Below are positions 35,801 through 47,800 of a DNA stretch of 64,000 nt, piece after piece. This stretch comes from Montifringilla adamsi. Taxonomy: Eukaryota; Chordata; Aves; Passeriformes; Passeridae. Under the pieces are notes generated by a model that saw only the letters and a list, made by a program, of their open reading frames with translations, was not told the origin of the DNA and did no database searches. The position numbers and the translations under genes are program-made. The stretch spans positions 5,863,732-5,927,731 of the forward strand of contig JAGGNK010010226.1 in NCBI GenBank assembly GCA_017590115.1, in the 5' to 3' direction. Numbering within the stretch: the first letter of the stretch is position 1; each line of letters begins with the position of its first letter.

Positions 35801-38800
35801 GCAGGAAGCTTTAGTGGTGACACTGGATAAAAACTACAGCTCTGAGCTGCAGGCAGAGCTGGTGACAGCCAAACCCTGCTTTGCTTGACACCAGCAACTG
35901 AGCCCTAAATCCAAACAACGTGTACTTATTCCAATGTGTTTATATCAATGCTTGACATGTTCCATTGAGCAATGTAGCTGGTGCACTTTGGAAAGACACT
36001 ACACACCAGCAGACACAAACCTAGCAGGTTCTAACAGCTCTTGATGCAGACCAGCACTTTCTTTAATTGCACTGGGACTGATACAGAAGCTACTAAAAGG
36101 GTTAATTTGCAGCCTACAACGTGAGGATTAAGCCACATTTAATGGCAATCAGGTAGCTAAATCCTTCTTCATCCCCTAAAACAGAACCATGTAAGCTCAA
36201 ACAGATGTGCCAGACAGATCAATAGCTTGTCAGCTCTGTGAAGAGTGCTGTGCTGCTGTCCCACACAATGTGTTCTAAACCATAAATTCCCAAACTACAC
36301 CGTGCATGCAGTGGGAACCTCCTCTTAACCTCTGAAGTGATTCAGCATCATCCATTCTTGAGATCAATTATTTGGAGTGGCATGGCAGAGATGCAACAAT
36401 GTAGCTGGAAGAGGGTAAAATTACAGCCAGCCTGCCCTGATCCCAACATTACCATTCCACATAATTCAGCATGAGGAATTTTGCAGATGTTCCTACAATC
36501 CATGTGACAGAAGCACAAGAAATGTGACCCATGGTAAGAAGAAGGAAAATCAGTTTGTAAGTGAAGGACTCCAAAAGGCAATGTCCAGGTATAGACCAAA
36601 TGAACTTTTTCAACAAAAATCACCTGACACTCCTGGAATCCGATACATTGACAGCTCCACAGGTTATTTTCTCCAGGGATATATGAGCAAACACTTTCAG
36701 AACTGACGTATTCTTGCCACTGTGTCCTTACCCTACTCTGGAGAAAGCACTTTATGTCACTAAAAGCCAGTTCACTCTTCCAGGCTCTTGAGTTTGTAGC
36801 CTCTCTGAAGATAGCTCTTTGACATTGGAGTTAAATGCAATGAAATGCTGTGTGATGTGGAGATTTATCCAGTATAATCTGCTTTCCCTGAAGTGCACAC
36901 GAAGCAGGTGCTGGATGTGACTCTATGTGGTACTCCAGCAACCCTCTCCTCTCCCCACACTTTCCCTGGGATGATTCTGCTGGATGTGCACACAAAACCC
37001 TGAGGCAATTAAGCTTCCTCTTCTCTCCATGCCTCGAGTGCCTGTAACCAAAGCATTTGTCTCAACAGCACAAGCTGCAGGCAAGGCTGAAAAGGGAGCT
37101 CAGCCTTCCTGCCCTTCCCAGCAAGCCTCTGCTTGGAAAGCACGGGAGGGATGAGTGTGCAGGGCAAGAGAGCAAATAATTGTAATGTCACTGGTTTCCA
37201 CTACCTGCTGTGTTTCAATGCTTGCATCCTGGTTTCCAAAACTGGGGCTGCCTAACAGGGTTTTGCTGTTGTGTTTCAGTGTGTGACCCTTTTGAATAGT
37301 CTCAAACTAGTGAGCCACTGGTCTGCTGAGAGTCTGTGTTTCTTCAAACCAGTCACATGTTTCCCCTCTTTCTTTTTCCCCACAGGAACTCAGACTAAAA
37401 CCCACACAATCAGGCATGGGTCAGAAGTGAACAGTTCAGATCTTTTCCACTGTCTCCCACGCTGAGCAACCAAATGACATGCAAGGCACTGCCAAATCAG
37501 GATCCTGACAAAATTAGCACCCAACTGTACATCCACTGTACATCCACCAGGATTTTCACAAGGAGCAGGCAGCACCAAGCCAAAGCTGTGTTTGTTCTCT
37601 AAGGGAGTGCTAGGACCAGTCCTGTTTGAGGTACTTGCTCTTAAAGAGAAAGAACTCACAGGCTGGACTTGTACCTAAGCCAGGCAGTGGTTTCTCCTGA
37701 CTAATTCCTTACACAGCTCTCTGTTCCACCCCCAAAAGGTTAACCCAAATACCAGGGCTCTGCAGATGGGGCTGGGTCCAGGAGGCCTTGTCCCTTACAC
37801 CAGTGGCAGTGACAGTCTGCTCGTGCTTCAGATAAGGCAGCTCACTCCCCTTATGGGTTTTGTCACAAAGGAAAAATCTCAAGATCCCAGTCTGGTTAGT
37901 TTATCATTTTGTACCCAAAAGCATAAAATATAATTATTCTTGATTCACTGATTTAGCTAGAAATGTTATTTACATATAAATTGTCCACTGTTAAGAATCC
38001 TGATAAGCTTTTTCTTAGTTTTATTGACATCAAGACAGCAAATGGTATAGTATTTAGAGGAGATTACTGGTTCCCAGTTGCTTTAAAGGGAGGAGACAGA
38101 TTTGAATGAGGTTAAAAGAATTTCATCTTTAAGAAACAGCCTTTTTTCCCTTATCGATTCTTTGCTCCCTTGCCCACTAATCAAGACAAAGAAGTGGTTC
38201 TCATTGAACCATTGAACCAGTCAGAGAGAGCTATCAAAAATGGAGACAAATAGATACTTTGAGGAAAAGGGAACAAAGATACAAACCTAGTGTTTCCTTA
38301 ATCAGATGACACACTGTCTTTAAAAAGTACTAATCTGCAAGGATTGCTGCTGGTGAGATCAATATCAAACCAAAAAAGGAGCCCTCAGTGGGGCCCATGA
38401 GCTCCAGGATGGCTGCACTGGGAACTGTCTGTCACCTGACAGCAAGAAACTGCAAACCCTGAGGGCTGCCAGACTGCTTCTGATGCTGAGACAAGAGACT
38501 GCCACTCAAGGCTCACAGACACAGATGGAGTTCATGGTCTGCAGTTCAGACTACAGACCCTGCAGTGAAATGAATTTAACTCACATACCTCTGCCTATGC
38601 CCTACAGAAAATATTTCATTTGATGGCAAGCACAACTCAATCAGCACCTGTATTCTCCATGTGACACCTGGATACTACACAGGAAGGAAATGCTGAGCCG
38701 TTCCACCTCGAGATGCAGTCCTCACATACTGCAAGTTATTAGTTTATTGGTGCTGCATATTGGTGGATGCACATATGAACTAGCTGAACAAACTGAGAAC

Positions 38801-41800
38801 TTCCCCATGGAAGCATAATTAATATTTTCCCACAATATTTAAATAAAAAGAAACAAAAAATGCAGATTGTGTCATCTGGCTTGAATGAGACCAAGACAGA
38901 TAAAGGTCTCTCAGCAGAAGTCAGGAAGAGCTGCCCTGACAGCAATTACAGGAGCGATTCCTATATTTGTGGGAATCATTTGGACACAGCTCTGAGAGCC
39001 AGCCCCGCTGGGAGTTCACACCTCTGCTACAACAAGTCACAGACGACAACGATAACAACAAAACCATCTTACCTGTATCAAAGCCAAAGCTCGGCACGAT
39101 GTCCACTGTTCCGTGGAAGGCTCCGGCCCAGGCTGAGGTAGCGCCGGCGGCAGCAGCGGGCTCGGCCTTTGTCCCGTCACACTGGGCAGCAGGAATCCTG
39201 GCGGCGCGCACCGAGGGCACCAGCAGCGAGCCGTAGCGCGGGTCGCGGTGCGAGCCGGCGTGGGGATGGTGGTGGTGGTGGTGGTGCACGTGGGGGTGAG
39301 GGTGGTGGCGGTGCACGTACACATCGTGCATGTGTGCGTACGAGGGGCTCACCTGAGACGCTAAGGGGTAGTGCCAGGACTCGGAGGCGGCAGCGGGAGG
39401 AGCTGGGGCAGTCTGGTGGAGGCCGTGTCCTGGCCAGCTGCTGGGATCTGGTGCTGGGAAGGTGCCTGGTGCAGTCACGGGGAAATCGGGGTGCACTCCG
39501 CTTAAGCAGGGTGGAGGAGGAGGCTGGTAAGAGCTGGTCCAGAACGAGGTTGGGAATCCGCTCCTTTGGCTTGAGATTGTTGAGCTTTCTGGTGGGGAGG
39601 AAAGAAGCGAAGCGTGACTGAAGGTGAACAACGCATTCCAGGACAAAAACCCCACAGTGATTTGCTGCTCTCTGAGGTTTGTAACGCTGAACTCAAGCTT
39701 CCTCAGTAAATACAGAATCACGGGACATTTGAGGGAGGAAGATTGTCTAGTCCAATTCCCCTGTTCAAGCGGGGTCACCTGGAGCAGTTGTCCAGGACCA
39801 TGTCCAGTCAGATTTTGAGTGAGCTCCAGACTATGCAGCCTTTCAAAAATAATCCCCAAAAGCAACAAGCAACCTAAAAAATCCAACAAAACAAAGTTTT
39901 CTTGTATTCAGATGGAATTTCCTGTTTTCTAATCTCAGCCTATTGCCTCCTGTTCTGTCAGCAAGCATTGCTGAAGAGAGCCTGGCTCCCCCATCTTCAT
40001 TCCCTCCCATCAGATTTTTACATACATAAGATCCACCCCCCGAGAAGATTTTTCTTCTTCAGGCTGTAGAGTCAGAGCCCTCTCAGGATCTTGGTACAGA
40101 AATTGTGAGCAGATGCTAACTCCTGCCCAGACTAGAGCACATCATTTAGAAAGGCAGCTGTTGTGGCTGCAAATGCTTCAGAGGAAAGACAACCAGCCCA
40201 CACTGCAGAACAGGAAACATTTGGCTAAAAGAATACCTGATTTTCTCAAACTAGTTGCATGCTCTGATGGGATAAAGGTCATATCTAACACACCTTATGT
40301 TACTCCTTCACAGAATATATCATGATGCCCTCTACCCAACAGGATCATAGAAGCAGAACCATCTATGTAGCCCAAAAAGGTTTTTGTCAGAACTAAAAGA
40401 CCTGCTGCTTCTTACAGCTAGGGCTCAGATTATATTTAAATGGATTCCAATACCTCTACATTATGAAATCACATTCTAAAAATTCCTCTTTTGAAGGAGC
40501 ACTTAGTATTTTTGATGTGTAGCAAAGTCTTGGCTTCTCCATTCTCACAATCCTCTTGCCAGCTCATGCTAGAAAGTACTGCTTCATGCAATATTTCTCA
40601 GCTCCAATAGGATTTTTTTCTTTGGTCAAAGATGGAAACATAAAAATACAGAACTTTACTTCTGATGAAAGAACAGTCATAAAAATAGCCTATGGAGAAA
40701 TAAAGGCAGGGAAGTTTAGCATTTGATGAGGCGAAGAATCCTCTGTTCCTCATAACTTTTGTAAAAGTATTTTATTTTTTTTTAAATCACCTTTTGTTTT
40801 GCGTTGTTTAATAAGCAGCTGGAATGAGACTTGGGTGAAGACACCATTGAGAATGAACAGATTCTTCAAACACTCCCGCCTCTGAACTTCGCTTATACAA
40901 AAATATTTTGGAAGTAAAAAACTTGAAAGTGTTTTCTGACTGCATCACTAGGACACTCGTGTCTCTGTTTTAAAATCCATTAAAATCACAGAAATTTTTC
41001 CACACATCAGTTGGCTTTGATTTAGGCAGGTTTTTGAGTCTGATTAACTTCCGATATTGGAAACAAACTTTGCAAACATACCATGGACAAACGTTGTGGA
41101 TGCTTTGTGCCAAAATGCTTCAGAGGCTGAAAACTTATCTGGCAAGCTGCACTCCATGGGCTTCTTCAAAAGGTTGGGTTGTTTTTAGCAAGGTATTTTT
41201 ATTGCAATTCATGCTTGAAGACTACAGAGAGCTTCAAGCATATTACAGAAGCCACAGCACTCCTCCAAAATTGGTATTGTTCCTTGTTTGTAAACCATTC
41301 CTTGTAAAAAGGGATTACACTGAGATGGAGAGTATGTATGGCTTGTGCTGTTGGCAGCAGGGCTGATACAAAAAAAAAAAAAAAAAAAACTTCATGTCCA
41401 CTTGTCCACTCTGTTGTTTTCCACCCTAGTTAACAGAGGAGCATAGCCTGACAATGCTCTGCCAGTATTCTGGAAAATTAACCTCTGCAATTGAGTTCTT
41501 GAAAACTATCTGGCTGTTATCTGCATGGAAAAGCCCTAAATCCAAAGCCCTGCACTTCAAAAAAGCACAGAAAACCACAAAGTATCTGCAGGACAGCTTT
41601 AGTAACAGGAGAGAGCACTTTAAACCACTGAATCTGCCAACGCGAATTCATCCCAGATTGCATAACAGCTTGGCTTTACCAGTCATGCAGGAGGTCCAGG
41701 CCACAGCAAACATGTTTGGTCATCTCCATTTTTCAAACCTATGCAGGTTTCAGGCATCCCTGCTGCCTGACACTGTCACAAGCCAGCCCCCACTGGCATC

Positions 41801-44800
41801 AGTGTGTGGCCACTCTCACTGGGAAAGGTCAGTCCTGTCACTGGACAAAAAGGCTCAGTCCATGTCACATACACATGCAGGAAAATTTCAGCCACTCCGA
41901 GTGCTCAGGGATACCTGGCCTCTATGGCACATGGAGAAACAGCCATGTCCACACTGCTCTTAAGAAAGAAAAAAAAAAAAAAATTCAAAAATCTCTGCGC
42001 TTCCATGAGGCATTTAACAAAAACTGTCTGCCAAGAAAGACACTACAGTCACCACAATTATCCTACCCTAAGTACAGGGAGGCAGGGACAAGGCAACATC
42101 CCAGGGACCACGAAGTTGTGGCTGATGCAAATGCTCACGGTGGCCAACCCAAATGTTCACAACACACACTGAAAACACGCCAGAAGTGCACACACTGGAA
42201 AGGAGACAACATATGGAGCGTTCCATAGTACAACATCAGCTCTCACTTAAGGCATGAGGAAAGAAAAGTAAGATAGAAAAACAACCCAACACTTTCAGCA
42301 AGGAAAAACATGTTGATAAAAATACCATTAAAGTAACATTAGTGTCAAGGTAAAAGCACCAGCAAAAGACTTCAGGCAGCTACACCTAAAATTCAATATT
42401 CACTTTACTCGAGCCTGTCATACAGAACTGTATTTTATGAAAAAAACCAGTTTTCAAAATAATTTTAGCCTAACCTGATCAACATGCAAATGATAAAAAA
42501 TGGCTCTTTTCAGAAAATCCCTCCTCAAAACAAGCAAAAAAGCCCCTGCAATATCACCTTAATGATAAAATCAGTTTGCATTTTCATCAGAACACCTTAA
42601 AAAGAAAAAAAAAAGATGAAAAAAGAAGTCAAAAACATTGCTAATCTTTCCTTTCAGATAAAGGAGAAAATGCAGTGAGCTGGGGAGCCAGTTCATGCTC
42701 ACACACTTTCCACTGAAACCTGCATCTCCCGAAACTGCTATTGGAAAAAGTATTTTTCTTTCTAATTTATCTCTGAGTAAGAAATTGACACAATTCTGAC
42801 TACCCATGAAGGTTATTTATGGAAGAACCACAAGCTAATGATCATTTAACTTCTTTAGGTAATGGGACACAAGCTCACATTCATGTGGTGGAACTGAGCA
42901 TCTTTGATATTGTGCACAAACCAGAAGACCAAGCTGACAGTGTTGGTCCTTCCACCTTGCTTTCAAGCACAAATATATCAGAAATCCATTTGGGCCTGAT
43001 AAAGCTCCCATCAGCTTCTCTTCTCTGGAGCAGCAAAGCCCTCAGCTCTCTCAGCTCCCAGGGATTTTCATGCCCCTCCAGCAGGTGCAGGGATGGCACA
43101 GGGCGTATCTCCTTACTGTATTCCCAGAAGATGTTCAGGACACGCCGACCTCCATTCCCCACTGAGGGCATGGGGCACATGGGGTCAGGAGGCAGCATGG
43201 CTGGAGAACCCTCACACCAAGACACTCATGTCCCCTGCAGAGCCCTCTGGGGATGGTTGTGAAGCCACAGAGGGGGGACAGGGATAAACAACAGGGAATG
43301 TCTGAGGCCAAAGGGAAGACACGCGACTGCACCCACGGAACATCCCCAAGCTCACTGAAGAGGGCTTGCTGTGGGCATGGGGTCTCTGGGGACTGCCTTG
43401 ATCCTGTTGCTAAAACATTTATAGCCTGTCTGGGCAATTTATAAATGCTCCAGTCTCCTTTTTAGTAAGCATAGGTTCAATCCTGCTCTCAGTCGAGTCA
43501 ACGGAAAATTTCCCATTAACATTAATGGTCCCAGCTCAAGCCATAAATTCCTCCAGCTCCCTAGCCACTTGTGCTGACCTTTGCTTAAACTTCCTTGGAT
43601 TTGTCATCATCCTTCTGGAAAGCAAGCTCCTCTGTGCTATTTTTCTCTTCACAGTTGTTTCCAAATATCCCCTCTCTCTTTAGTATCTGTGGCTATCATC
43701 AATGCAGTCTCACCTCCACATCACTGATTAGGAACACCACTGCCCCTGCTCAGATCCCACCAGTACCTCTCTCATCAACCCAGTGTAAGGCCATTGCTCA
43801 CCATTACTCATTTGCTTAGTTTGCACCCCTCTGCCAGTCCACATGTTTCCATGTGATCGGAAACAATGCAGCTGTGGGGATCTTAAACACCCAGACTGCC
43901 ACATCCAACAAAATGGAAACAGCATCTTCCTGCCATGCTTTTTCCAATTTGGAAGTCTTGTCTGTAAGGGCTACCCAGTGTCTCTGGCAAGATCTGCTCT
44001 TTGTCACAGCAGTACATATAAAGTATATAAGCATTTATGTGCATTACAAGAGGACAGTGTTGTTACTCTCTGTGTTAGGACAGTGAGTAATTGCCTCACA
44101 GAACCTCGGGCTCCCTGCTTGGAGGCTGAGTAATGTCATGCCCATTTTACACTCAGCAAGCCACATAACATCATCTGTACCTCTCCCACAAGGAAGCTGC
44201 AAAGGAAAACACCACGTGGCTGCAGCCACAGGAGCCAGGGCTTGCCCCCCAGCCCATTCCATCCTGCGCTGGCTCCTCCCCGCCTGGAAAGCGGCTGTGG
44301 ACAAATCCTGATCACCTGGCAAAGCCACCCGAGCAGGCTGCATAGGTTTCCTTCACATCCAAGGCCAGCACCCCAAAAAGTTTTGCACAGGCCAAGTTTC
44401 ACACTTGGAGCTAAAAAAAAAAAAGCCTCCAACCTCGCAGCAGACGTTTGTGAAGCCCCCTCCCTCCCAGCCCCTGGCAGAGACAGGATATGGCAGGAGC
44501 TGGAGATGCCTGCCCCTTTCATGCCTTTGGCTGCTCTCTCCCCCTTTAACACCTCAGATCGCTCAACCCAAGAAGCTCCTCAGCTCTTGGAGATTTGAGG
44601 GGGATTTTTCCACTTCCACAGAGAAGCAGAATTTCAGGGGCAATGCAACGTGTGTTACTGCAATGCAGCCCGAGTAAGCCACACCACAGAAAGCAAGTTC
44701 CTGCCCCTCTTACCTCTCCAGAGAGGATTCAGCCCTGCCTTGCTTTTGGAAAGGGCAGTCTCTGAACTGAAGCTACTGGCTTGGCTCAAAGCTCTCGAGA

Positions 44801-47800
44801 AGTGTTCATCCACCACTGAACCAATGTCTCCCTGGAAGTAAGTGAACAGGACACAGCGAGAGTTCAGGTACTCCATCTCGGCAGGCTGCTCTTTCTCATC
44901 CTCCTCTTGCTTGCTGGGAAGGGTCACTTCCAGAGACTCCTGCATCTTGTTGTACACAGCTAACTTCTTCTGGGATTAGAAACAAAACAAACAAGAGATG
45001 TATCAGTGATGGCATTCAGAGGAAGCTCAACACATACTTTCCTTAACAAAAAATAACTGAATACACTGAATAACTGATTATTCATTTTGTAATTAAATTT
45101 GGACTACCTGGATACTTGACACTGGCATTTCACAAAGAAGAGAATACCAGTGCTTGCTTAAGAGTCTCTAGTCCTCTCACACAGATGGACCTGCTTCTCA
45201 GGCATGTTTCACAACCACAATTTATCAGCACCAGCTCTCACTCAATACTTTCAAAAGAAAGCAGACAGGCTCTAACAATTCCCTCCTGACTCCCACCTGG
45301 AGAGGATATTCCATCAATAAAGGCTACAGAGGTCAAGCCCAGCCCCGTGGAAGGGTGGCCAGATAGACAGCATGTGCATTTCACACATCCAGCTGGGCAA
45401 GCACCAGGTTTCTGGGCACACTCCACCAGCTGAGCATACAGGGCCCTCTGGATTCCCCGCACTTACTGCTGAAGCTGTAAAGGTGGGAGTTTCCTGCTTC
45501 CTGAAAAATTTTCTACTGTATTATCAAAATCCACAAAATGCATAAATTTTCACTCACTGACAACAGAATTTTTATCACAGGAAGTTATACCTGGGGGTGG
45601 TGACTGGGGGCTGGTCAGGGGTTTGAGAGCTTGGTTTTTTGGTTGTTTTGGGGTGGTTTGTTGTTGTTTTGAGGTTAGGGTGGAAGGGGTTTCTTTTCCC
45701 TTTTTTTTTTTTTTTTTTTTAAACACCAGCTTTTGGGCAAAAGGGAAAAAAAATTCAAGTCATAAAAAATTAAACATGTGATCTGGGGGAAGAAGGGGAT
45801 TGACAAGTCCGCAAACACATGCAGAAAAATCCACCCCAAACCAAAAACACAGAGAAGCATATAAAAAACTAAAACCCTCACAAGCCATCTGTGAATGGCT
45901 ATTTCAGAATATTCTCTCTCTCTCTCTCTCAAATCAAACCTAAATGTCAAAATAAATGTGTGTGAAGATCCATTTTGCATGGAACATATTTTTCAGATGT
46001 TCCACTTTACAACTGTTTTCACAGGGAAAAAACCTCTCCCCACAACAGTCAAGCTGCAGGAATCATAGCTTTTAGCTAGCCAGGCATTTCCACAGCTGAC
46101 TTTACACACAAGCACTTTCAGGAACCCAAAAACAACTACAGTCCATATGCAAAAGTATTTCATAGCATTCCTATAGAATTACAGCTTGACTTATCTTTAA
46201 TGGTTTGCTTGGCAACACTCTAGCGCCATCAGAATCTCTTTAAGTTTATGGCATTTTTACCCTTTTTCCAAAGTAGTTGTATAGAAAAAGTTAAACAACT
46301 GCACAGTCTATAAAGTTTCATTTTTACAATAAATATGATTGTACAATTTAGAAATAATCGAAAGTCATTTTCTGACCTTTTGTACCACCGATACATTTAA
46401 ATTCAGTGCTTTCTAAAATCATATAATCTGACACAAATTCTCTCACCGTAGTACAAAATAAATGCTCTGGGGCAAAGTCTTAATTATGAACGGTTATTTT
46501 AAAAAATTACCTGTAAGAAAGAGCTATTGACAAGTGGAATGAAAACCTATTATACTTAAAGCTCACGGCAACTTAAGCAACATATCTGATATTCCAGTGG
46601 GTTAACTGATAAAGCAGCTCAGTGATACCATTAATTCAGATGCTGTTACACAAACTGCAGTGAGGGACACACACAATTTTATTTCAGTTGGGGACATCAG
46701 GCAATGACCTGGATTTCCAGTGAATCTGTGCTTCACAGAGCAAGTTCTACTGTGGCTCAGTTTAGCACAATACTACTTAGACTATTGGGAGAACCACTGG
46801 GATTCACTTATAAAAATAAATAAACAAAAATATGGAAACAGCAAAATAAATCAGTTTTACTAGAAACTAGAACTGCTAAAATGAAACAGTCTGAGGCTGC
46901 AAACATATTTTTGCAAATGCAGATTTTGGGGTAACCTACACTTTTTCTGGAAGTGCTTCGTGCCTTCTGTAAAGAAACATCTCAGGAAGTTCTCCTAATA
47001 TCTGTTACCCAAATGCTTACTAGGATATCACTCAAAGCAAGCTTCATGGTTTTGCCTGAGTAATCACAGACCCCTGAGACCTCAGTAAGACAGAAACAGT
47101 TCTAGCAATGCTGCACATAAAGGAGACACATGCACTGGAAACCTGCAACGCATCCACCTCGACAACTTGGCCATTCCTGAAGCTGCACCACAACTCAGAT
47201 CCTCTCAAAAATGCTTTTCTCATTTTTGGTTTTGCTTGGGCTTTGTTTTTTATGTAGAGACAGAGTATGAAAGAGATCCTCTGGAGAAATCCAAACAGGT
47301 CTGTTACATGCCAGACCTTGAAGAGAGGCAGCACACGTCCAATGCTGACTCCCATCCCTACAGGTGCTTGCACTGATGCTGCAGTTATGCAAATGCAGAC
47401 ACAAGCACGCAATTACAGACAGACACACACCGCTAACACAGCCCCTGGCTTGACTTGGTGATCAGGAAGGAAGTCTTCCAATGTTCCTATACAGGGACTG
47501 GAGTTCAGGAAATTAAAACTTATCTCCAGAGTCGCTTCTCTGCGCAGGAATGTTCCCCCTTCCACAGCTTAAGAATCTAATTCGTTTTCCATTTCAACTC
47601 TCTTCCCTCCCCTCCAGTCCACAGACAGTCATTACAAGATGCTCTGAGCACTTGCTCCTTTCAAAAGCACTAAATCTGACCTTTTTTTAATGTAAAAAAA
47701 AAATTCCAATGCAACAAAAAAAAGATAGTAGGACTGATGGACAAGAACAAGGCCTTGTGTGTGGATGATTATTTACAGTGCAAAGCTGTGGTTTGCAGTG

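Larger units (their letters stand above)
39589..44713 (-). other. VGLL3: VGLL3 intron 2 (about 5.1 kb)
   Basis: Bounded by the GTAAGA donor after exon 2 and the CACCAG acceptor before exon 3. It holds a CR1 fragment close to exon 3, an A-run near 41370-41388, a shorter A-run near 41967-41981, and a moderately GC-rich stretch at about 43.0-43.4 kb. No coding exon is recognisable in it. Confidence 0.92.

Noticed and set aside
39589..39889. The VGLL3 exon 3 frame stays open about 100 codons upstream through the CR1 copy, as if encoding an alternative N-terminus
   Set aside because: There is no in-frame ATG before the His-rich region of exon 3; the frame opens at TTG inside CR1-derived sequence. 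The exon 3 acceptor is clear, and the join with exon 2 recreates the conserved WR-acidic-SS sequence.
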